From: Paenibacillus faecalis
Lineage (GTDB): Bacteria; Bacillota; Bacilli; Paenibacillales; Paenibacillaceae
Direction of reading: 5' to 3'
Assembly: GCF_900289175.1 (NCBI RefSeq)
Contig: NZ_LT985747.1
Coordinates: 2,135,912-2,199,911, forward strand
DNA: 64,000 nucleotides
Both the position numbers and the translations under genes were made by a program. This document shows, piece after piece, positions 29,517 through 39,620 of this stretch. Numbering within the stretch: position 1 is the stretch's first letter; every line of letters starts with the position of its first letter. The notes beneath the pieces were generated by a model that made no database searches, was not told the DNA's origin, and saw only the letters and a program-made list of their open reading frames with translations.

Positions 29517-30362
29517 ATGAATACTGTGATAATCGATCAACAGGAAGCCTTGCCGTCAAGGTCAGAGGGAGAACCGTCAACAAAGACGCAGCCGATCGTG
29601 AGGTATAAGGGGATTACCAAATCCTTCGGCGAGCTGCAGGTGCTTAAAGGTATCGATTTGGAGATTCAGACCGGAGAGAAGGTGGCCGTTATCGGCCCGA
29701 GTGGTTCAGGGAAAACAACGATGGGTCGAATGTTGATGACACTGGAGGAGCCGACCGAAGGGACGATTGAGGTCGACGGCGAGCTGCTCTGGCATATGCA
29801 AAATAAGGAGAAGCTCGTTCGGGCGGACGAGAAACATTTGCATCGGATGCGGTGCAATGTCGGAATGGTATTCCAGCATTTCAATCTGTTCCCGCACATG
29901 AATGTGCTGCGGAACGTTGCCGAAGCTCCGCGCAAAGTGCTCGGCTTGTCCAAGGAAGAGGCAGAGGAACGGGCGGTTTCCATGTTGGGCAAGGTAGGCC
30001 TTGCCGATAAGCTGAAAATGTATCCGGCGAATCTGTCCGGGGGGCAGAAGCAGCGTGTTGCCATTGCGAGAGCGCTTGTTATGAGGCCGAAGGTAATGGT
30101 GTTCGACGAAGTAACGTCCGCGCTCGACCCTGAGCTTGTGGGCGAGGTGCTTGCGGTGATTCGGGAAATCGCCGAGGAAGGTGAGATGGCAATGTTATTG
30201 ATCACGCATGAGATGGATTTCGCCAAAGAGATTGCCGACCGGGTGATCTTCAGTGCCGATGGTCGGATTGTCGAGCAGGGAACGCCGGAGGAGATTTTCG
30301 ATCATCCCAAAAGTGAGCGGCTGCGCAGCTTTCTTCAGCGCTTCCGGTCCGGTGGCAATTAG
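29517..30362 (+). CDS. ehuA: Ectoine/hydroxyectoine ABC transporter ATP-binding protein EhuA
   Basis: A 281-residue ATPase of the polar amino acid transport group. An N-terminal extension of about 28 residues precedes the ABC fold. Walker A is GPSGSGKTT, the Q-loop is [17 protein letters not shown], the signature LSGGQKQR, Walker [15 protein letters not shown] and the switch His in [24 protein letters not shown] lies nine bases before ATG. It energises EhuBCD. The gene order BCDA differs from the ABCD order of Sinorhizobium. Confidence 0.92.
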   Translation: MNTVIIDQQEALPSRSEGEPSTKTQPIVRYKGITKSFGELQVLKGIDLEIQTGEKVAVIGPSGSGKTTMGRMLMTLEEPTEGTIEVDGELLWHMQNKEKLVRADEKHLHRMRCNVGMVFQHFNLFPHMNVLRNVAEAPRKVLGLSKEEAEERAVSMLGKVGLADKLKMYPANLSGGQKQRVAIARALVMRPKVMVFDEVTSALDPELVGEVLAVIREIAEEGEMAMLLITHEMDFAKEIADRVIFSADGRIVEQGTPEEIFDHPKSERLRSFLQRFRSGGN

Positions 30363-30394
30363 ACGCCCATGAAACAAGAAGGGGGAATGACACT

Positions 30395-30907
30395 ATGGCA
30401 GTTGAAACGAGAACTGAAATCATATACCGAAAACCCGAGGCGCAGGACGGTACCAGGATCTGGGGGCTTATCCGGGACACGGGTTCGCTCGACCTGAACT
30501 CCCCGTATTGCTATATCATGCTGGGCGATTATTTCAAAGATACCTGCATGATCGCTGAGCATGAGGGGGACATCGTCGGTTTTATCTCCGCATTTCGTTC
30601 GCCGCGAAATCCGGAGACGCTGTTTGTATGGCAGGTGGCGGTGGCAGGCTCGCATCGTAGGCAGGGAATCGCCCGGACGATGTTGGAGGGCATTCTGAAC
30701 CGATCGGCTTGCCGAGGCGTCCGTTTTATTGAGGCGACGGTTTCGCCCAGCAACATTGCCTCCCGCCGGTTGTTTCTCAGCTATGCGGAAGAGAAATCGA
30801 TCCCAAGCACGGTAACCGTTGGTTACGGGGCTGATACGTTCCCGGATGGAACAAGCCATGAAGATGAGCCGTTATTTGTGATTGGCCCTTTTTTCAATGA
30901 CATTTAA
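30395..30907 (+). CDS. ectA: L-2,4-diaminobutyrate N-gamma-acetyltransferase EctA
   Basis: A 170-residue GNAT enzyme. It opens IIYRKPEAQDGTRIWGLIRDTGSLDLNSPYCY, the signature of EctA, and continues with FISAFRSPRNPETLFVWQVAV and the acetyl-CoA loop GSHRRQGIARTMLEGIL. It acetylates 2,4-diaminobutyrate at the gamma-amino group, the second step of ectoine synthesis. It sits 32 bases after ehuA with AAGGGGG before the ATG and four bases before the ectB ribosome site, so all eight genes can be one transcript. Confidence 0.95.
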   Translation: MAVETRTEIIYRKPEAQDGTRIWGLIRDTGSLDLNSPYCYIMLGDYFKDTCMIAEHEGDIVGFISAFRSPRNPETLFVWQVAVAGSHRRQGIARTMLEGILNRSACRGVRFIEATVSPSNIASRRLFLSYAEEKSIPSTVTVGYGADTFPDGTSHEDEPLFVIGPFFNDI

Positions 30908-30923
30908 ATAAATGGAGGTAAAT

Positions 30924-32210
30924 ATGAACAACCAAGTCATGGAGATGCCGAAACTTACGGTGTTTGACAAGCTGGAGTCGGAAGTAAGAAGTTATTGCCG
31001 CAGTTTTCAGACCGTTTTTGACAAGGCCAAAAACGCTAAGCTGTGGGATACCCAGGGCAATGAATATATTGATTTCTTCGCTGGAGCCGGCGCGCTGAAT
31101 TATGGCCATAACAACGAGAAGATACGCCGGAAGCTGGTGGACTACATGATGCAGGATGGAGTTACGCACAGCCTGGACATGGCTACAAGGGCAAAGGAAC
31201 GTTTTCTGATTCGATTTGAGGAAGTTATCCTAAAGCCGAGAGGCTGGAACCATAAAGTGATGTTTCCCGGGCCTACAGGCACCAATGCGGTGGAAGCCGC
31301 GCTGAAGATCGCGCGTAAAGTGACGGGACGCTCCACGGTACTTTGCTTCACGAACGCCTTCCACGGCATGTCATTGGGCTCACTCGCCGTAACGGGAAAT
31401 ACCTTCAAACGCCAAGGGGCGGGAGTGGATCTGAGCCACTCGGTATTTATGCCATATGACGGGTACTTTGGCGAGGACGTGGATACGATGGCATATATGG
31501 AAAAGCTGTTGGATGATCCCGGAAGCGGCGTGCCGCTCCCGGCTGCGGTCATCGTCGAGGCGGTTCAGGGGGAAGGCGGGCTGAATGCCGCCAGTAGAGA
31601 ATGGCTGCAGCGTCTTTCAAATCTGTGCAAGGACAAGGGCATACTGCTTATCCTCGATGATATCCAGATGGGCTGCGGAAGAACCGGAACGTTCTTCAGC
31701 TTCGACGATGCGGGCATCGAGCCAGACATTATCTGCCTGTCCAAATCAATTGGCGGCTTCGGCTTACCGATGGCAATCACGCTGATGAAGCCCGAGATCG
31801 ACATCTGGCAGCCGGGCGAGCATAACGGCACTTTCCGGGGCAACAACCTTGCTTTTATTGCCGCCACGGAGGCGCTCGATTATTGGGCAACGAAGGAGTT
31901 TGAGAAGGATATCAGCATTCGGGAAAGTCTGATCCGGAAGACGCTAGAGGGCGTGACAAAGGAATGCCCAGCGCTAGGCGGTGAAATCCGCGGACGGGGA
32001 ATGATTCAAGGGATAGCCTTTGATAGACCGGAGCTTGCAGGCAGGTTGTCGGAAATCGCCTTTGAGAAAGGCTTGATCATGGAGACATCCGGTCCGCATG
32101 GTGAAGTGGCAAAGCTGATGCCACCGCTGACGATCGAGATAGGCACATTAAACGAGGGGTTGGAAATTTTAGAGAACAGTATTCAGCGCTTGGCTATAGA
32201 GGAGGGCTAA
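30924..32210 (+). CDS. ectB: L-2,4-diaminobutyrate:2-ketoglutarate 4-aminotransferase EctB
   Basis: A 428-residue class III PLP aminotransferase. [20 protein letters not shown] at the start, [58 protein letters not shown] and [14 protein letters not shown] with the PLP Lys are all diagnostic of EctB. It makes 2,4-diaminobutyrate from aspartate semialdehyde with glutamate as amino donor, the first committed step. ATG 30924 is used because the GGAGG site (30914-30918) lies after the upstream in-frame ATG at 30912. No dedicated aspartokinase (ask_ect) is in the operon. Confidence 0.95.
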   Translation: MNNQVMEMPKLTVFDKLESEVRSYCRSFQTVFDKAKNAKLWDTQGNEYIDFFAGAGALNYGHNNEKIRRKLVDYMMQDGVTHSLDMATRAKERFLIRFEEVILKPRGWNHKVMFPGPTGTNAVEAALKIARKVTGRSTVLCFTNAFHGMSLGSLAVTGNTFKRQGAGVDLSHSVFMPYDGYFGEDVDTMAYMEKLLDDPGSGVPLPAAVIVEAVQGEGGLNAASREWLQRLSNLCKDKGILLILDDIQMGCGRTGTFFSFDDAGIEPDIICLSKSIGGFGLPMAITLMKPEIDIWQPGEHNGTFRGNNLAFIAATEALDYWATKEFEKDISIRESLIRKTLEGVTKECPALGGEIRGRGMIQGIAFDRPELAGRLSEIAFEKGLIMETSGPHGEVAKLMPPLTIEIGTLNEGLEILENSIQRLAIEEG

Positions 32211-32212
32211 TG

Positions 32213-32605
32213 ATGATCGTGAAGCATTTGGAAGACATTATAGATACGAAGGACGATATCGATACTAAGACATGGAATTCTAGAAGGCTTTTGCTAGCTA
32301 AGGATGGGATGGGCTTCTCACTGCATGATACGCTGATCAAAGCCGGGACGCAGACGCTGATCTGGTATAAAAATCATGTTGAAGCTGTGTATTGCATTGA
32401 AGGCGAGGGAGAGATTGAAGTAGTCGGGGGAGAAACCTATCCGATTAGGCCCGGGATGATGTACGCTCTGGACGGACATGAAAAACATTATCTCAGAGCC
32501 CGTTCCCAGATGCGAATGGTGTGTGTATTCAACCCGCCGCTCACCGGTGCTGAAGTGCATGATGAAGAAGGAACTTACCCGCTTTTATCCTCAAATACAG
32601 ACTAA
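32213..32605 (+). CDS. ectC: L-ectoine synthase EctC
   Basis: A 130-residue cupin enzyme. MIVKHLEDIIDTKDDI is the usual EctC opening; WNSRRLLLAKDGMGFSLHDT, WYKNHVEAVYCIEGEGEIEV and GMMYALDGHEKHYLRA carry the cupin metal ligands (Glu in HVEAVYC, Tyr and His later). It closes N-gamma-acetyl-diaminobutyrate to ectoine by loss of water. ATG at 32210 overlaps the ectB stop, but ATG 32213 is spaced better from GGAGGG and gives the family's normal N-terminus. Confidence 0.95.
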   Translation: MIVKHLEDIIDTKDDIDTKTWNSRRLLLAKDGMGFSLHDTLIKAGTQTLIWYKNHVEAVYCIEGEGEIEVVGGETYPIRPGMMYALDGHEKHYLRARSQMRMVCVFNPPLTGAEVHDEEGTYPLLSSNTD

Positions 32606-32616
32606 GGAGATGATAT

Positions 32617-33528
32617 GTGATGAGTAATAGCCAAGGGTCAACCTTGCAGGATAAGGAGATGGATCTGTACCCTTCGAGGCAGCATATGGAGCCTAGAATC
32701 ATAAAGAGACAGGACCCCGTTGTGCATTCGGAGTGGACGCCTGATGCCGTCCTGTCGAAAGAACAGTCCGATTTCTATGAGCGTAACGGCTATTTATTCA
32801 TAGAAGGGTTCTTCGATGGACAGGAACTGAGCCATTATCAGAAAGAAGCCCGGGAATTGCAAGTAACAGCGAGGTCTTCCGAGGACGAAGAGGTGATTCG
32901 GGAACCCAGCGGAAGCGAGGTTCGCTCTATCTTTGCTGTTCACAAGAGCAATCCGGTATTCCAGAATCTGTCCCGACATCCGCGATTGCTGGCGATCGTG
33001 GAGTATTTGCTGGGAGGTCAGACCTATATCCACCAGTCCCGAATTAACTATAAACCGGGGTTTACCGGGAAGGAGTTTTACTGGCACTCGGATTTCGAAA
33101 CTTGGCATGTCGAAGACGGCATGCCGCGAATGAGAGCACTCAGCTGTTCCATTGCCCTGGAGGATAACTATCACTTCAACGGTCCGCTCATGGTCGTTCC
33201 GGGCTCCCATAAAGAGTTCGTGTCCTGTATTGGAAAGACACCGGACAATCACTTCAAGGATTCGCTGCGGAAGCAGGAATACGGGGTGCCGGATCATGAC
33301 AGTCTGACGAGGATGGTAGAAAAAAGCGGAATTGATACTCCTGTCGGAAAAGCAGGCTCTGTCATTCTATTCGATTGCAACATTATGCACGGCTCGAACA
33401 GCAACATAACGCCGATGCCGCGCAGTAATATCTTCATAGTTTATAACAGTGTGGAGAACAAGGTCATTCAGCCGTATTCAGGACAGAAGCCTAGGCCGGA
33501 GTATATCGCCACACGTAACGCTCTATGA
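32617..33528 (+). CDS. ectD: Ectoine 5-hydroxylase EctD
   Basis: About 302 residues, a non-haem Fe(II)/2-oxoglutarate dioxygenase. The iron triad is visible as His and Asp in FYWHSDFETWHVEDGMPRMRAL, part of the EctD signature, and the distal His in DCNIMHGSNSN. YKPGFTGKEF and the Arg of MPRSNIF contact 2-oxoglutarate. It turns ectoine into 5-hydroxyectoine, a better heat and desiccation protectant. AAGGAG is seven bases from GTG 32617 and ten from ATG 32620; either can be the start. Last gene before the operon terminator. Confidence 0.95.
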   Translation: MMSNSQGSTLQDKEMDLYPSRQHMEPRIIKRQDPVVHSEWTPDAVLSKEQSDFYERNGYLFIEGFFDGQELSHYQKEARELQVTARSSEDEEVIREPSGSEVRSIFAVHKSNPVFQNLSRHPRLLAIVEYLLGGQTYIHQSRINYKPGFTGKEFYWHSDFETWHVEDGMPRMRALSCSIALEDNYHFNGPLMVVPGSHKEFVSCIGKTPDNHFKDSLRKQEYGVPDHDSLTRMVEKSGIDTPVGKAGSVILFDCNIMHGSNSNITPMPRSNIFIVYNSVENKVIQPYSGQKPRPEYIATRNAL

Positions 33529-33656
33529 TCAGCCTGTCTCTCATAAGCTCGATCACCGGCATCAACGCACTGTAGGTCTCGATCTTTTCGTTGCGGCTGA
33601 TTTTGGTGATCAAAGGCAGTAATTGGTCCATTGAGGGTACGCGTGCTCTATAACGA

Positions 33657-33701
33657 ATCCCGCTTTTTGGAATCAGGAATTCCAGGAAGCGGGATTTTTT
33701 T
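33657..33701 (+). terminator. Terminator of the ehu-ect operon
   Basis: ATCCCGCTT (33657-33665) and AAGCGGGAT (33687-33695) form a perfect stem with an inner TTGGAATC/GGAATTCCA pairing, followed by a run of seven T. Confidence 0.92.
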
Positions 33702-34519
33702 GAGAGAAGTCGGTATCTTCCGGGCGGCAAGTACGTTGGCAGTGAACGAAATGGAACGGATGTCGGGGGCTTAATGAGAAGTTTCCTACATACTGGCAGG
33801 TGCTACAGGCAAGCGTTTTAATGCTTTGGAGTGCCTTATCGAAATCTCCGTTATAGGAGGAGTTTGCACTAATATCTCCATTTTGTCCCGTCCATACCAT
33901 GGCAGAACATTGTGCGGGCTCATCTTCATAAAGCTGTTTCCATCGTATTGTCGCTCCCTTTAAAATGAAAACAAACATCTAGAATCTGTTTCTTGTTGTT
34001 AGTATAAATCCGTGATACTCTCATAAAAGTAAACAGAATTCAAATGGGCAAGCAGCTCGTTTTCACAAGCGAGGGTAAACGCTTTTTAATTCATGTCCAA
34101 GTTGAACGAGGCGAGCTCGGTACTCTTCCATGGCAAATTCCAGACTTGCACGTATATACACAGATGTTATGACATAAAGACAAATGGCTTTCACCCATCA
34201 TGTTATCTTTCATAGAAGTAGTAAGAGAGGTTTTGCTAATAGAGGAGGAGGTAACGCCTTGAAATGCTGAGGGAAGGAAAAGTGGGAGACTTTTTTCGGT
34301 GGAATGTTAAAATGGTATACTGTGTGCGCTTATTGATTTTGGAGTATTGGGTGCAGGAGCCCCTTCTTTCAAGATTACAAGAGAATACGATCAATAAAGA
34401 GAGAGTAACTGCGTTCTTTTTTGAGCTCATTACCCTATGGCCTTAATATAGGTATATAATATATGATATCAACAATAGTTGAAAGATATAAAAAGAAGAT
34501 GTTTTAGTAAGGAGCAGAT
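33702..34519. other. Gap between the ectoine operon and the ATP-grasp gene
   Basis: A minus-strand frame (33673-33978, 101 codons, ATG start) includes GATIRWKQLYEDEPAQCSA and looks partly protein-like but overlaps the operon terminator; another minus frame at 33491-33730 (MDQLLPLITKISRNEKIETY) may be a gene tail. Neither is secure. TATAAT at about 34454 could serve the ATP-grasp gene. Confidence 0.3.
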
Positions 34520-35752
34520 ATGGGACAATTAGATTTTCTACCAATCATACTTGGAAGCGATGAAAACGCATATGGTAACGCTAGACTCATACATGAGACT
34601 TATCAAATGAAGCCGCTTCTGTTGTGCACAAGGCCGTTAATACCAACCATGAACAGTAATTTGTTTCATCTCATTCAAATCGACCGATTTGACCATGATG
34701 AAGTTTTTCCCGGAGCGCTACTATCCATATTGGAGAAACACGCTGCTCCGAATAAAAAAATTGTCGTAATACCTTGTTCGGATTACTATGCTGGCTTGTT
34801 GTCGAGGCATTATTCCAAGTTCAAAGGACTGATTGCTAATCACTTTGTTTCCGAGGAATTGCTTGATACGTTTGATACCAAGGATAAGTTTTATAAACTG
34901 TGTGAAAGTCATGGGCTGAATTATCCGAAAACGATTGTATGCGAGCCGCATGAGCGTGAAAGCGCGCTTGATGAAATGGACTTTGACTTTCCTATTGTTG
35001 TAAAGCCGGAAAACAGCAATGCTTATGAATATTTGCATAGTGATTTTGAGGGTAAGAAGAAGGTGTTTTTCTTCAATTGTAAGGACGAATACTTAAAGAT
35101 GGTTAAAAGCATGAATAAGTCCGATTATAACGGAAAATTGATCATTCAAGAGTTTATACCTGGTGGAGACAATTCGATGCGAGTCATCAATAGCTATTCG
35201 GATGAGAATGGAAAAGTTAAAATGATGTGTTTAGGACAGCCCGTTCTTGAGGAATATGCACCGAAGACACTTGGAAACTACGCTGCGATTATTTCTCGTT
35301 CCGATATGGAGCTATATCAGCAGGTTAAGACTTTTCTTGAAAATATCGGTTATGTTGGCTTTTCCAATATAGACATGAAATATGACAGCAGAACAGGTAA
35401 GTATATGATGTTTGAAATTAATCCGCGACCAGGTAGAAGCAGTCTATTTGTCAGGGCAGCAGGTCTTAACATGATAAAGGCACTAATAGACAACGTTGTC
35501 TATGGCAAAGACGAAGATTGTGTATACGGAGAGAAGACAGGTCTTTGGACAAATGTTCCGAAAGTCGTATTACAAAAGTATGTCACTGATCCAAATTTAT
35601 CTAAAGAAATAAATGAACTGTATAAGCAAAAAAAAGTGCTCAGATCACTTTGGTATAAAGAGGACTTAAACCTAAAACGAACCCTAAGAATTGCTAGGTA
35701 TAACTACGGACATATCAAGAATTTCCGGAGCTATTTTTTTAGTAAGGAATAA
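34520..35752 (+). CDS. ATP-grasp carboxylate-amine ligase, D-aspartate ligase (Asl)-like
   Basis: A 410-residue cytoplasmic ATP-grasp enzyme. The start LPIILGSDENAYGNARLIHE, the segment PIVVKPENSNAYEYLHSDFEGKKKVFFF, IIQEFIPGGDNSMRV and the metal-binding FEINPRPGRSSLFV closely recall enterococcal D-aspartate ligase, which attaches D-Asp to the Lys side chain of peptidoglycan precursors; the recall of that similarity is from memory. Paenibacilli usually have directly cross-linked diaminopimelate peptidoglycan, so the substrate here may be different (another amino acid or a secondary metabolite). No aspartate racemase or Mur gene adjoins it. A strong terminator closes this single-gene unit. Confidence 0.75.
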   Translation: MGQLDFLPIILGSDENAYGNARLIHETYQMKPLLLCTRPLIPTMNSNLFHLIQIDRFDHDEVFPGALLSILEKHAAPNKKIVVIPCSDYYAGLLSRHYSKFKGLIANHFVSEELLDTFDTKDKFYKLCESHGLNYPKTIVCEPHERESALDEMDFDFPIVVKPENSNAYEYLHSDFEGKKKVFFFNCKDEYLKMVKSMNKSDYNGKLIIQEFIPGGDNSMRVINSYSDENGKVKMMCLGQPVLEEYAPKTLGNYAAIISRSDMELYQQVKTFLENIGYVGFSNIDMKYDSRTGKYMMFEINPRPGRSSLFVRAAGLNMIKALIDNVVYGKDEDCVYGEKTGLWTNVPKVVLQKYVTDPNLSKEINELYKQKKVLRSLWYKEDLNLKRTLRIARYNYGHIKNFRSYFFSKE

Positions 35753-35775
35753 GCTTCATCCTTTTAAAAAGCAGA

Positions 35776-35808
35776 GGCAGCCGATCAAGTTGATCGGCTG
35801 CCTTTATT
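35776..35808 (+). terminator. Strong Rho-independent terminator
   Basis: GGCAGCCGATCA and TGATCGGCTGCC are perfect 12-bp arms with a three-base loop, followed by TTTATTT. Confidence 0.95.
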
Positions 35809-36072
35809 TGCAGTTTAGTCATCTTATAGTTGGCGGCAGGAAACGGGGCGATTTAATTTTTTAAGATCTTTGTAAAGTCCGTCAATCGTAATAGAGTGGT
35901 AGGCGTAATCCGTTAACCGTCATCCGTTTGTACTAGGAATTCGATTTTGTTTTTTCATTTGTTTGTATCCGACAAACAATAAGCGGTTGCCCGCACTTTC
36001 CCGCCGGCCGGCAAACGCCGGCTCCAAACCTGCAAGCGGTTCTTGTTGTAGGCTTGAAGCCGGCGACTGTCG

Positions 36073-36597
36073 TTATTCCATATACTTCGTTGCGTCAAAA
36101 GAAATCTTCGAATGGTGATTAGCATGCTCAATCAAAGAGGACAGTTTCGTTACCTCACGTTCCTTTTTGCGAGCGGCTGCCTGATACGCTTCCGGATCAT
36201 ATAATGCCACATTAAACAGCGTAACAGATCCTTCGAGACCACGGCTGTTCTGGCGCTCAAGCTTCTTGCGGGAGCCGAGATGTGCAAGCTGCCCGATTTC
36301 ATTACGCATTTGTTTGGCCAATTCAATCGCTTCCATGACAGTAATGTTGGCTCCGTTCCAAGAGATTGTCTCGGTTGTATTCGAGATCGCCATTAACAGA
36401 TCTAGCTTTCTGAAATCGGTTGAAATCGCATCGATTTCTTCCGTAATGACATCGACACTGCGTACAGGAACCTCGGCCGTTTCTCCTTTTTCAATGATGG
36501 TACTGCTGTTATTTAATCGTTCTTGCATCAATTGATTAATCAGACGATTCATGGCTGCGCGTACAGCCAAAGCTTCCGCCATCGTAATATGACTCAT
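36073..36597 (-). CDS. DIP1984 family protein
   Basis: A 174-residue helical protein: MAEALAVRAAMNRLINQLMQERLNNSS, EIDAISTDFRKLDLLMAISNTTE and a C-terminal REVTKLSSLIEHANH stretch match the DIP1984 family (named from a Corynebacterium structure; relatives are sometimes called septicolysin). It is probably cytosolic and oligomeric; function is unknown. Upstream on the minus strand, AAAGAGGTGATTGG gives the ribosome site. Single gene, divergent from codBA. Confidence 0.8.
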   Translation of the reverse strand: MSHITMAEALAVRAAMNRLINQLMQERLNNSSTIIEKGETAEVPVRSVDVITEEIDAISTDFRKLDLLMAISNTTETISWNGANITVMEAIELAKQMRNEIGQLAHLGSRKKLERQNSRGLEGSVTLFNVALYDPEAYQAAARKKEREVTKLSSLIEHANHHSKISFDATKYME

Positions 36598-36850
36598 AAA
36601 CCAATCACCTCTTTAAAGGATACGTTTGAAATCGACAAGATAAACTATAGTAATAAAGAAGATCAATTACATATTCCTGCAACGTTATATCCTGCATTGA
36701 ATTAGACGTTCCACAATAGAAAAGGTTGCTTGCTGGTTCAAAATTTATTTTTTGTGTGGAGTTTATGGAAAAGAATGTATTTCGAGAGCGCAATTTAGGA
36801 TTATCCACACATGGAAAAAGAAGATTATCAACCATTGGATAATAATAACA

Positions 36851-36879
36851 TTGACAACCGCGAGTTTTTTCAAAATAAT
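36851..36879 (+). promoter_or_regulatory. Promoter of the codBA leader
   Basis: A consensus TTGACA (36851-36856), 17-base spacer and AATAAT (36874-36879). Transcription should start near 36886, just upstream of the PyrR-type element. Confidence 0.75.
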
Positions 36880-36910
36880 AGAATGTAATTAAATACTGGT
36901 ACCTTTAATT

Positions 36911-37062
36911 CAGTCCAGAGAGGCTGGCAAGGGCAGCGGATTTTATAATCACGCGTGAATCAGGGCATATCCCGTCAGGGGATGCTCTGCGTCTTCGCGC
37001 GGGTTATGATGCAAGAAAGAGGCTACTTGTCAGTTTGAGACTTGACGAGTAGCCTCTTTTTT
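36911..37062 (+). promoter_or_regulatory. PyrR-type transcription attenuator upstream of codBA
   Basis: CAGTCCAGAGAGGCTG (36911-36926) matches the conserved PyrR-binding loop of the anti-antiterminator found before pyr genes. About 100 bases later GAGGCTACTTGTCA (37019-37032) and TGACGAGTAGCCTC (37043-37056) form a terminator with six T. The heptamer AGAGGCT occurs both in the PyrR site (36919-36925) and in the terminator left arm (37018-37024), as expected for mutually exclusive structures. With high UMP, PyrR binding would favour termination and lower cytosine salvage. Confidence 0.85.
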
Positions 37063-37105
37063 CTGCTTTTTTGGTATCAGGACACTTTAACCTGGAGGTA
37101 TTCTG

Positions 37106-38383
37106 ATGAGTAAACAAGATCAAGAGTTTTCGTGGCAGGAAGTACCAAAAACGCAGAGAAACCATTTTTGGAAGACGTTATCCGTAATGATGGGGTTCAC
37201 TTTCTTTTCGGCAAGCATGCTGGCAGGGGGGACACTCGGAGTCAGCTTGACGTTCATGGAGTTCATTGGAATCGTGCTTGCGGGCAACTTAGTGCTCGGC
37301 ATCTATACAGGAGCACTGGCACATATCGCTGCCAAAACCGGTCTTTCCACGCATTTGCTGGCTAAATATGCGTTCGGTGAGAAAGGATCTTACCTGCCGT
37401 CATTCCTGCTCGGCTTCACGCAGGTTGGATGGTTCGGCGTCGGCGTGGCCATGTTCGCGATCCCGGTTGCCAAAGCGATGGGCTGGAACGTGTACCTGTT
37501 GATCTTCTTGTTTGGTCTCGCCATGACGGCAACAGCTATCTTCGGCATGAAGTCGCTCGTCATTCTCGGCTATATTGCAGTTCCGGCGATTGCCATTCTC
37601 GGCAGTTACTCCATGTTTGAAGGAGTAGACACGCTGGGCGGTCTACAAGGGCTTCTCGATTACACACCGTCGCAGAGTCTCACCGTGGCAGCAGCATTGA
37701 CCATTTGTATCGGATCATTTATTAGCGGCGGAACACTGACACCTGATTTTGCCCGGTATTCCCAGACGTCTCGGCAAGCGGTAACCGCAACGGTCATTGC
37801 GTTCTTCCTGGGGAACTCACTTATGTTCCTGTTCGGCGCAGTTGGCGCCATGGCTTATAACCTGGCCGATATCTCGGAGGTCATGTTCCTGCAAGGTTTG
37901 ATCATTCCCGCGATCATCGTTCTGGGGCTGAATATCTGGACGACGAACGATAACGCCCTGTATGCTTCCGGGCTGGGTTTTGCCAACATTACAAAAATTC
38001 CGAAGAAGTTTCTCGTCATTGTAAACGGCATCGTGGGTACCGCATTTGCCATGTGGATATACAACAATTTTGTCGGTTTCCTGAATGTGCTGGGCGCGGC
38101 GATACCGTCCATCGGGGCTATCATCATCGCAGACTACTTCTTTGTGAAGCGCAGAAACTATAAGCCGTTTGCCGAAATGACTTTCAAGAATGTAAACTGG
38201 ATAGCATTGGTGGCTTGGGCCATCGGCGTAGCCTTCGCCCAGCTGGCTCCTGGAATAACACCATTAAACGCACTGATCGGTACCGCGGCGGCCTACACCG
38301 TGTTGATGCTGATCGTTCCTTCCAAAGAATTCAATGAAAAGGGGAAAATATATGATTATACAGAACGCAAAATTGCGGGGTAA
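37106..38383 (+). CDS. codB: Cytosine permease CodB (NCS1 family)
   Basis: A 425-residue transporter with about 12 membrane helices and no signal sequence. [32 protein letters not shown] is the NCS1 N-terminal pattern; [19 protein letters not shown] and [17 protein letters not shown] are typical of CodB. It imports cytosine by cation symport. TGGAGG lies before the ATG. Its 3' end overlaps the codA start, and both are behind the PyrR attenuator, so uptake and deamination are co-regulated. Confidence 0.93.
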   Translation: MSKQDQEFSWQEVPKTQRNHFWKTLSVMMGFTFFSASMLAGGTLGVSLTFMEFIGIVLAGNLVLGIYTGALAHIAAKTGLSTHLLAKYAFGEKGSYLPSFLLGFTQVGWFGVGVAMFAIPVAKAMGWNVYLLIFLFGLAMTATAIFGMKSLVILGYIAVPAIAILGSYSMFEGVDTLGGLQGLLDYTPSQSLTVAAALTICIGSFISGGTLTPDFARYSQTSRQAVTATVIAFFLGNSLMFLFGAVGAMAYNLADISEVMFLQGLIIPAIIVLGLNIWTTNDNALYASGLGFANITKIPKKFLVIVNGIVGTAFAMWIYNNFVGFLNVLGAAIPSIGAIIIADYFFVKRRNYKPFAEMTFKNVNWIALVAWAIGVAFAQLAPGITPLNALIGTAAAYTVLMLIVPSKEFNEKGKIYDYTERKIAG

Positions 38384-39620
38384 AGAAGGTCTATGGAACA
38401 TCGTCGTGAAAGACGGGAAGTTTGAGTTAATCACGCAGTCACTGGAAGCAGCTTCGAATGAGGAAGTCATTGACGTGGGCGGCTCGCTTGTACTGCCACC
38501 GTTCATCGAGCCTCATATTCATCTGGATACCACGTTGACGGCAGGCGAGCCGGAATGGAATTTGAGCGGAACGCTGTTCGAAGGCATCCAGCGTTGGTCA
38601 GAACGCAAGGCATTTCTGACGCATGAAGATGTCAAAACGCGCTCCAAAACGGCACTGAAGTGGCAGATCGCGCAGGGCATCCAGCATGTACGAACACATG
38701 TGGACGTCACCGATCCAAGCTTGACCGCAGTTAAAGCGATGCTTGAAGTGAAAGAAGAAATGGCGCCATACATTGATATCCAGCTTGTTGCTTTTCCGCA
38801 GGAAGGCATTCACTCTTACCCGAACGGTGCGGATTTGCTGGAAGAGTCGCTGAAGATGGGCGTTGACGTGGTTGGCGGCATTCCGCACTTCGAATTCACG
38901 AGGGAATATGGCGTCGATTCGATGAAGGTCGCGTTTGACTTCGCCGAAAAATACGATCGTCTCATCGACATTCATTGCGATGAAATCGATGACGAGCAAT
39001 CCCGATTCGTAGAAGTCGTCGCCAAAGAAGCCTACGAACGCGGGCTTGGCTCCCGCACGACAGCAAGCCACACGACGGCGATGGGGTCATACAATGATGC
39101 ATATACGTACAAGTTGTTTAGATTGCTGAAGATGGCTGACCTAAATTTCGTCTCCAATCCGCTGGTCAACATTCACCTGCAGGGACGTTTCGACACGTAT
39201 CCAAAAAGAAGAGGGCTGACTCGCGTCAAGGAGCTCCAGGAAGCCGGTCTTAATGTGTGCTTGGGTCACGATGACATCTTTGATCCATGGTATCCGCTAG
39301 GCACGGGCAACATGCTTCAGGTGCTGCACATGGGTATCCATGCTTCGCAGTTGCTCGGATACGATCAAATCGTGAATTCGATCGATCTCATTACGATCAA
39401 TAGCGCAAGAACGTTACATATCGAGGATGTGTACGGTATTGAAGAAGGTAAGCCTGCCAACTTCATCGTTCTAGAAGCAGAGAATGAATATGAAGCCATT
39501 CGCAAACAAGCCGGAGTGCTTTATTCGTTCAGAGGCGGCCGCAAAATCGCGGAAACGAAGCCGCGGGACACATCCATCGTTCTTGATGGCGGTTCGGAGA
39601 AGGTCACTTTCAATAAATAA
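38352..39620 (+). CDS. codA: Cytosine deaminase CodA
   Basis: About 422 residues of the amidohydrolase superfamily. Metal ligands are seen in [24 protein letters not shown] and [18 protein letters not shown], and the [21 protein letters not shown] region is characteristic of CodA. It hydrolyses cytosine to uracil and ammonia, feeding pyrimidine salvage. The likely start is ATG 38352, preceded by AAAAGGGGA; an in-frame ATG at 38334 comes before that site. The gene overlaps codB by 32 bases. Confidence 0.93.
   Translation: MIIQNAKLRGKEGLWNIVVKDGKFELITQSLEAASNEEVIDVGGSLVLPPFIEPHIHLDTTLTAGEPEWNLSGTLFEGIQRWSERKAFLTHEDVKTRSKTALKWQIAQGIQHVRTHVDVTDPSLTAVKAMLEVKEEMAPYIDIQLVAFPQEGIHSYPNGADLLEESLKMGVDVVGGIPHFEFTREYGVDSMKVAFDFAEKYDRLIDIHCDEIDDEQSRFVEVVAKEAYERGLGSRTTASHTTAMGSYNDAYTYKLFRLLKMADLNFVSNPLVNIHLQGRFDTYPKRRGLTRVKELQEAGLNVCLGHDDIFDPWYPLGTGNMLQVLHMGIHASQLLGYDQIVNSIDLITINSARTLHIEDVYGIEEGKPANFIVLEAENEYEAIRKQAGVLYSFRGGRKIAETKPRDTSIVLDGGSEKVTFNK

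Noticed and set aside
27275..29540. Long open frames on the minus strand under ehuB and ehuD (up to 267 codons)
   Set aside because: They are antisense to clear ehu genes in GC-rich DNA and their translations show no domain pattern; codon-position shadows.
29666..30226. 186-codon minus frame under ehuA
   Set aside because: Complement of the ABC ATPase motifs; no own ribosome site or family match.
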